From Cryobacterium melibiosiphilum (GTDB taxonomy: Bacteria > Actinomycetota > Actinomycetes > Actinomycetales > Microbacteriaceae), in the NCBI RefSeq assembly GCF_003602235.1, contig NZ_QZVS01000096.1, forward strand, positions 62,001 to 126,000: 64,000 bases of DNA, written 5' to 3'. The first letter of the stretch is position 1. Every line of letters starts with the position of its first letter. The notes beneath the pieces are model-generated. The model worked only from the letters and a program-made list of their open reading frames with translations. It had not been told where the DNA came from and made no database searches. Below are positions 60,753-64,000 of this stretch, piece after piece. The position numbers were made by a program, and so were the translations under genes.

Positions 60753-60780
60753 ATGTCGTAACCTGCATGTCGTAGCCTGC
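60753..60780 (+). promoter_or_regulatory. Duplicated -10 boxes before the inositol-phosphatase gene
   Basis: ATGTCGTAACCTGC (60753-60766) and ATGTCGTAGCCTGC (60767-60780) are tandem 14-bp copies, each with a -10-like box (TAACCT and TAGCCT). The second box lies 6 bases before the ATG at 60785. Confidence 0.6.
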
Positions 60781-60784
60781 ACAG

Positions 60785-61618
60785 ATGACTGAATCGGCAG
60801 CACTGACTGAAATGCTCGGCCTCGCCCGCGAGACGGCACTGACCGCGGGAGCGCTCGCGAAACAGCGCCGCGCCGAAGGCGTCGAGATCGCCGCCAGCAA
60901 GTCCTCACCCGAAGACGTCGTGACGCAGGCCGACCGGGAAACCGAGCGGCTCATCCGTCGCCTGCTCGCCGAAGCCCGGCCGAACGACGGGTTCTACGGC
61001 GAGGAGTCGGAGGGGACGACCGGAACCAGCGGCCTGACCTGGGTCGTCGACCCGATCGACGGCACCGTCAACTATCTCTACGGCATCCCCCTGTATGCGG
61101 TGAGCATCGCCGTCGTCGAGGGGGAGCCGGACCCCGCCAGCTGGCGCACCCTCGCCGGCGCCGTGTACAACCCCGCCCTCGACGAGCTCTACACCGCCGC
61201 GGCCGGGCAGGGGGCCTTTCTCGGCGCCCGTCGCCTGCAGGTCAAGACGGATGTCCCGCTGGCCCTGGCCCTGGCCGGCACGGGATTCGGATACCAGGCT
61301 CCCCGGCGACAGTGGCAGGCCGACGTGGTGCGCGACCTCATCGGCGAGGTGCGGGACATCCGTCGCCTGGGTTCGGCCGCCCTCGACCTGTGCGGGGTGG
61401 CGGCCGGCCGGCTCGATATCTACTATGAGCGCGGGCTGCATCCGTGGGACCACGCCGCAGGCGCTCTGGTCGCCCGGGAAGCCGGGGCCCGGGTCGGCGG
61501 CTTCGGCGGCGACCGCGAGGGTGAAGACCTGCTGATTTCGGCCGATCCGGGCCTGTATTCGCGGTTTGAACCGGTACTGGCAAAAATCTTTGCCCGGCAC
61601 GCGGCAACCGCGGTCTGA
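60785..61618 (+). CDS. Inositol-monophosphatase-family phosphatase
   Basis: The 277-residue enzyme has the metal-site motifs GEES (near residue 73), WVVDPIDGTVNY (87-98) and HPWDHAAGALVAREAG near 218. Members hydrolyse inositol phosphate, histidinol phosphate or 3'-phosphoadenosine 5'-phosphate. The start follows a -10 box directly, so the message is probably leaderless. Context does not settle which substrate is used. Confidence 0.87.
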   Translation: MTESAALTEMLGLARETALTAGALAKQRRAEGVEIAASKSSPEDVVTQADRETERLIRRLLAEARPNDGFYGEESEGTTGTSGLTWVVDPIDGTVNYLYGIPLYAVSIAVVEGEPDPASWRTLAGAVYNPALDELYTAAAGQGAFLGARRLQVKTDVPLALALAGTGFGYQAPRRQWQADVVRDLIGEVRDIRRLGSAALDLCGVAAGRLDIYYERGLHPWDHAAGALVAREAGARVGGFGGDREGEDLLISADPGLYSRFEPVLAKIFARHAATAV

Positions 61619-61663
61619 CCGCTCAGGGGCTGGTCGGAGCGCATTTCTCAGTTTCCGAGAGAC

Positions 61664-61679
61664 ACCCCCTTTCGGGGGT
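61664..61679 (+). terminator. Hairpin between the phosphatase and M23 peptidase genes
   Basis: ACCCCC (61664-61669) and GGGGGT (61674-61679) form a 6-bp G/C stem with a TTTC loop, 45 bases after the phosphatase stop. Confidence 0.45.
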
Positions 61680-61798
61680 CATTCGGTGCGCACGTCTGGC
61701 CTTCCGGGCCTCGCGCGTTAGTGTTGACTGAATCGTTCTTCTGGCAAGGCCCACGAGGAGCTCCATTCTCCCCTGTCCGCCACGCCGAAAGATTCCCT

Positions 61799-62995
61799 TT
61801 GACACATCGCGACCCAGCCCTGGACACTTCTGTGTCCGCTGAGCGTGATGCAACGTCCCCGGCGGTGCCCCTGGTGGCCCTGACCCGTCGTGAACTGCGT
61901 GAGCAGGAACGCCTCGCTAACGTAGCGACGGCGCTCACCGCCGAGGCAACCGGCGTCGTGGCGGCCGAGCTGGCCTCTCCCGACGTCGAAACGGCTGTAC
62001 TTCCCGAGGGATCGTCGGCGAAGACGGCTGTCGATCCCGTCGCAGACCACACCCTGCTGGCCCCGGAGTCGACCGCCACCAGCTCCACCCCGATTCCGCT
62101 CCAGAGCCGCGCGGACCTGCGTGCTGACCGGGCTGACTCCCGGGCCGGGCGTCCTCGTCGCCAGCCGGCCGCCACCGCGCGCCTCGCCGACGTGGAAGCG
62201 CCGTTCGCGCCCACCCGCCGGTTCGTTCCCAGTGCGACGCCGCCCGCGGCATCCGCTCGCCCGGTGCGAGCCCCCGTGGCCCGCGCACGGCGCCTCGCCA
62301 CCAAGGCCGTCACGGTCGCGGCTATGTCGTTCGTTGCCCTGATGGCCGTGGCCACGTCGCTGCCCGCCGAGGCGCTGCTGAGTTCCTCCGACGTGCAGAC
62401 CGCGGTGCAGGCGTCGCAGCAGCCGACCGACTCCGAGCCGCTGCAGTCCCTCGACCTCGCCGGCGGCGACACCATCGTGCTCGAGCGTGACGGATACGCG
62501 TCCAGCACCATCGCCGATTCGGCCGCCGCGAGCGGAATCCGGATGGAAGACACCTTCACGAACAACCCGAATGGCACCATCCAGTGGCCCTTCGCCGTCG
62601 GTGTTCACATCGGGGACCAGTTCGGATACCGCAACTGCGCCGGCTGCTCGGTGAACCACGGTGGCCAGGACTTCAACCCAGGGCTCGGCGCGCCGATCCA
62701 GGCGATCAGCGATGGGGTCGTGAGCTTCGCCGAAGACGGCGAAGGCAGCCTCGGCGTGCACATGATCATCGACCACATGGTTGACGGCGAACTCGTTTCC
62801 AGTGTTTACGCGCACATGATCCACGGCTCGATGCTCTTCAAGGCCGGCGACGTCATCAAGGTCGGCCAGGTCATCGGCCAGACCGGCAGCACCGGCATGT
62901 CGACGGGCCCGCACCTGCACTTCGAGATCCGCCTCGGCGGCATCAATGGCGTCAAGGTCGACTCGCTGCAGTGGCTCTACGCCCACACCGACTAG
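61799..62995 (+). CDS. M23-family peptidoglycan endopeptidase, membrane-anchored
   Basis: The roughly 398-residue protein has a long, Ala/Pro/Arg-rich N-terminal cytoplasmic part, one membrane helix (about 172-192) and a C-terminal M23 (LytM) domain with the zinc ligands in NHGGQDF (about 286) and HLHFEIR (about 372). TTG 61799 was chosen because codons upstream to GTG 61721 lack the GC-rich third positions of the rest. A possible -10 TAGTGT at about 61719 would also start the message after that GTG. It probably remodels the cell wall. Confidence 0.8.
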   Translation: MTHRDPALDTSVSAERDATSPAVPLVALTRRELREQERLANVATALTAEATGVVAAELASPDVETAVLPEGSSAKTAVDPVADHTLLAPESTATSSTPIPLQSRADLRADRADSRAGRPRRQPAATARLADVEAPFAPTRRFVPSATPPAASARPVRAPVARARRLATKAVTVAAMSFVALMAVATSLPAEALLSSSDVQTAVQASQQPTDSEPLQSLDLAGGDTIVLERDGYASSTIADSAAASGIRMEDTFTNNPNGTIQWPFAVGVHIGDQFGYRNCAGCSVNHGGQDFNPGLGAPIQAISDGVVSFAEDGEGSLGVHMIIDHMVDGELVSSVYAHMIHGSMLFKAGDVIKVGQVIGQTGSTGMSTGPHLHFEIRLGGINGVKVDSLQWLYAHTD

Positions 62996-63127
62996 GCACG
63001 TCCCCCGCGCTACGCCTGGGTCGTCGCATCAGCTTCTTTCGCTGGCATGCGGCCATTGTTGGCAACTGGCTCACGACATGCCAAAATATGCCCCTTGAGG
63101 CCCGTCAACCCCTGTGAGCCGCCTAAA

Positions 63128-63149
63128 AGCGGATGCGGCGGCATCCGCT
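63128..63149. terminator. Hairpin between convergent M23 peptidase and alarmone synthetase genes
   Basis: AGCGGATGC (63128-63136) and GCATCCGCT (63141-63149) form a perfect 9-bp stem with a GGCG loop. It again uses the frequent GCGGATGC word. Confidence 0.6.
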
Positions 63150-63204
63150 GCCAGGTCCGGCGCCCGGCCAGGCGGCGATGGCACAGGGCCGCAGGGGCAG
63201 GCAG

Positions 63205-64000
63205 CTACTCGGCTGCGGGGGCCACCGGGCTGCGGCCGCGCACGAAGGCCTCGAGCAGGTTGCGCGGCAGTGGGAACGGCGGCAGCCCGGCGAAGTTGAG
63301 CATGTCGGCGTCGGCCGCGTCGCGGGGCGAGGTGTCGAGGGCGACGACCTGGTCGTGCAGAAATTCCATCTTCTCGTCGAGGCGATTGGATGCATCCGCG
63401 GCCTGCTTCAGGTCGTCGACGAGGGCGTCGGGCACCGCTCCGTCGTACTTGTAGAAGATCTTGTGTTCGAGGCTCGCCCAGAAGTCCATCGCGACGGTGC
63501 GAATCTGCACCTCCACGGTCACGGGCTGCACCCGGTCGCTCATGAACACCGGAATCGCGACGATCAAGTGCAGGCTCTTGTAGCCGTTCGCCTTCGGCGT
63601 CTGGATGTAGTCCTTCTCGAGCAGCACCGTGACGTCGCGCTGGTTGATCAACATGTCGCGCACGCGGTAGGTGTCCGAGATGAAGCTGCAGGTGATGCGG
63701 ATGCCCGCAATGTCCTGGATGTTCTCCCGAATGCTCTCTAAGGCGAGCGGGTACCCCTTGCGCAGCGCCTTCTTCAGGATGCCCTCCGGCGACTTCAGCC
63801 GCGAACTGACGTGCTCGATCGGGCTGTAATCGTGGATCGACCCGAACTCCTCCTTGAGAATGTTGATCTTCGTCATCATCTCGTCGGTCGCGAACTTGTA
63901 CGACATCATGAACCGCGTCAGCTCGTTCTTCAGCGCCCGCAGCTCGGCCACGTCCACCGTCGACGTCGCATCCGCGGCCGCCTCGGCGATCGCCTCGACC
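63205..64000 (-). CDS. RelA/SpoT-domain GTP pyrophosphokinase (partial at 5' end)
   Basis: About 265 residues are visible and the frame stays open to the window edge, so the true start lies beyond 64000; a GTG at 63957 is only an internal candidate. The synthetase signatures SSRLKSPEGILKKALRKG, DIAGIRITCSFISDTYRV, NGYKSLHLIV and EVQIRTVAMDFWASLEHKI are intact. There is no HD hydrolase or ACT domain in the visible part, as in stand-alone small alarmone synthetases. It makes (p)ppGpp or pGpp for the stringent response. Confidence 0.88.
   Translation of the reverse strand, partial: VEAIAEAAADATSTVDVAELRALKNELTRFMMSYKFATDEMMTKINILKEEFGSIHDYSPIEHVSSRLKSPEGILKKALRKGYPLALESIRENIQDIAGIRITCSFISDTYRVRDMLINQRDVTVLLEKDYIQTPKANGYKSLHLIVAIPVFMSDRVQPVTVEVQIRTVAMDFWASLEHKIFYKYDGAVPDALVDDLKQAADASNRLDEKMEFLHDQVVALDTSPRDAADADMLNFAGLPPFPLPRNLLEAFVRGRSPVAPAAE

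Noticed and set aside
61619..61798. Cyclic di-AMP (ydaO-type) riboswitch before the M23 peptidase gene
   Set aside because: Such riboswitches often precede cell-wall hydrolase genes in actinobacteria, but the conserved sequence blocks were not found here; only a short terminator-like hairpin is seen.
61721..61798. N-terminal extension of the M23 peptidase from GTG 61721
   Set aside because: Codons in this stretch lack GC-rich third positions and a possible -10 box overlaps it, so translation more likely starts at 61799.

Overview
The window is about two-thirds G+C and reads as chromosome of a high-GC actinobacterium. A member of the Microbacteriaceae or a near relative is the best guess. The reasons are the codon bias, the GCGGATGCC/GGCATCCGC words inside genes, a menaquinone locus (menF, menG, long-chain polyprenyl synthase), and many promoters with a TANNNT -10 box six or seven bases before the start codon (leaderless transcripts). 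The genus cannot be fixed from the sequence. No transposase, integrase, phage gene, rRNA or CRISPR array was found. One tRNA (Tyr, anticodon GTA) is present.

Bases 1-30,300 form a nearly continuous aromatic-acid catabolic region. Bases 250-6,512 hold a CoA-dependent side-chain pathway: short-chain dehydrogenase, TIM-barrel hydrolase, glutaryl-CoA-dehydrogenase-like enzyme, MaoC hydratase and AMP-forming CoA ligase. From memory, the first four genes are in the order of the phenylpropanoid (phd) cluster of Corynebacterium glutamicum. Bases 6,628-10,951 are a visibly AT-richer cassette of an IclR regulator, a solute-binding lipoprotein, a [2Fe-2S] flavin reductase and a cytochrome P450, probably for O-demethylation or hydroxylation of an aromatic acid. 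Next come a PadR regulator divergent from a vanAB-type Rieske demethylase (11,040-13,887), and a NitT/TauT-type ABC transporter (13,966-17,401). A LysR regulator, another binding protein and a thiamine-diphosphate enzyme follow (17,584-21,228). An IclR gene then leads into a complete protocatechuate operon, pobA-pcaHGBLIJF (21,256-30,233). Together these would take cinnamate-type acids, methoxybenzoates, vanillate and 4-hydroxybenzoate to protocatechuate, then to succinyl-CoA and acetyl-CoA. Four binding proteins but only one ATPase/permease set are present.

Bases 30,234-38,745 are a mixed block: a secreted serine protease, two tandem paralogous secreted proteins, a PhnA/YjdM zinc-ribbon protein, a YhgE/Pip membrane protein with a degenerate ABC ATPase and a divergent TetR gene, and a D-2-hydroxyacid dehydrogenase.

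Bases 39,089-54,255 look like a sugar-diacid region. It holds a five-gene oligopeptide-type ABC transporter, a TauE/SafE permease and a second hydroxyacid dehydrogenase. It also holds two different glucarate-dehydratase-family enzymes, an IclR and a LysR regulator, 5-dehydro-4-deoxyglucarate dehydratase and 2,5-dioxovalerate dehydrogenase. The expected route is glucarate or galactarate to 2-oxoglutarate.

Bases 54,252-64,000 are housekeeping genes: menF, menG, a polyprenyl diphosphate synthase, ferredoxin-NADP reductase, an alpha/beta hydrolase, yajQ, tRNA-Tyr, an inositol-monophosphatase-family gene, an M23 peptidase and a RelA/SpoT-type (p)ppGpp synthetase running off the right edge.

The less-explained signals are mostly non-coding. 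They are a 15-bp IclR-like operator shared by pobA and the ABC operon, tandem repeats that begin at stop codons, two families of intergenic inverted repeats, and a recurrent leaderless promoter layout.
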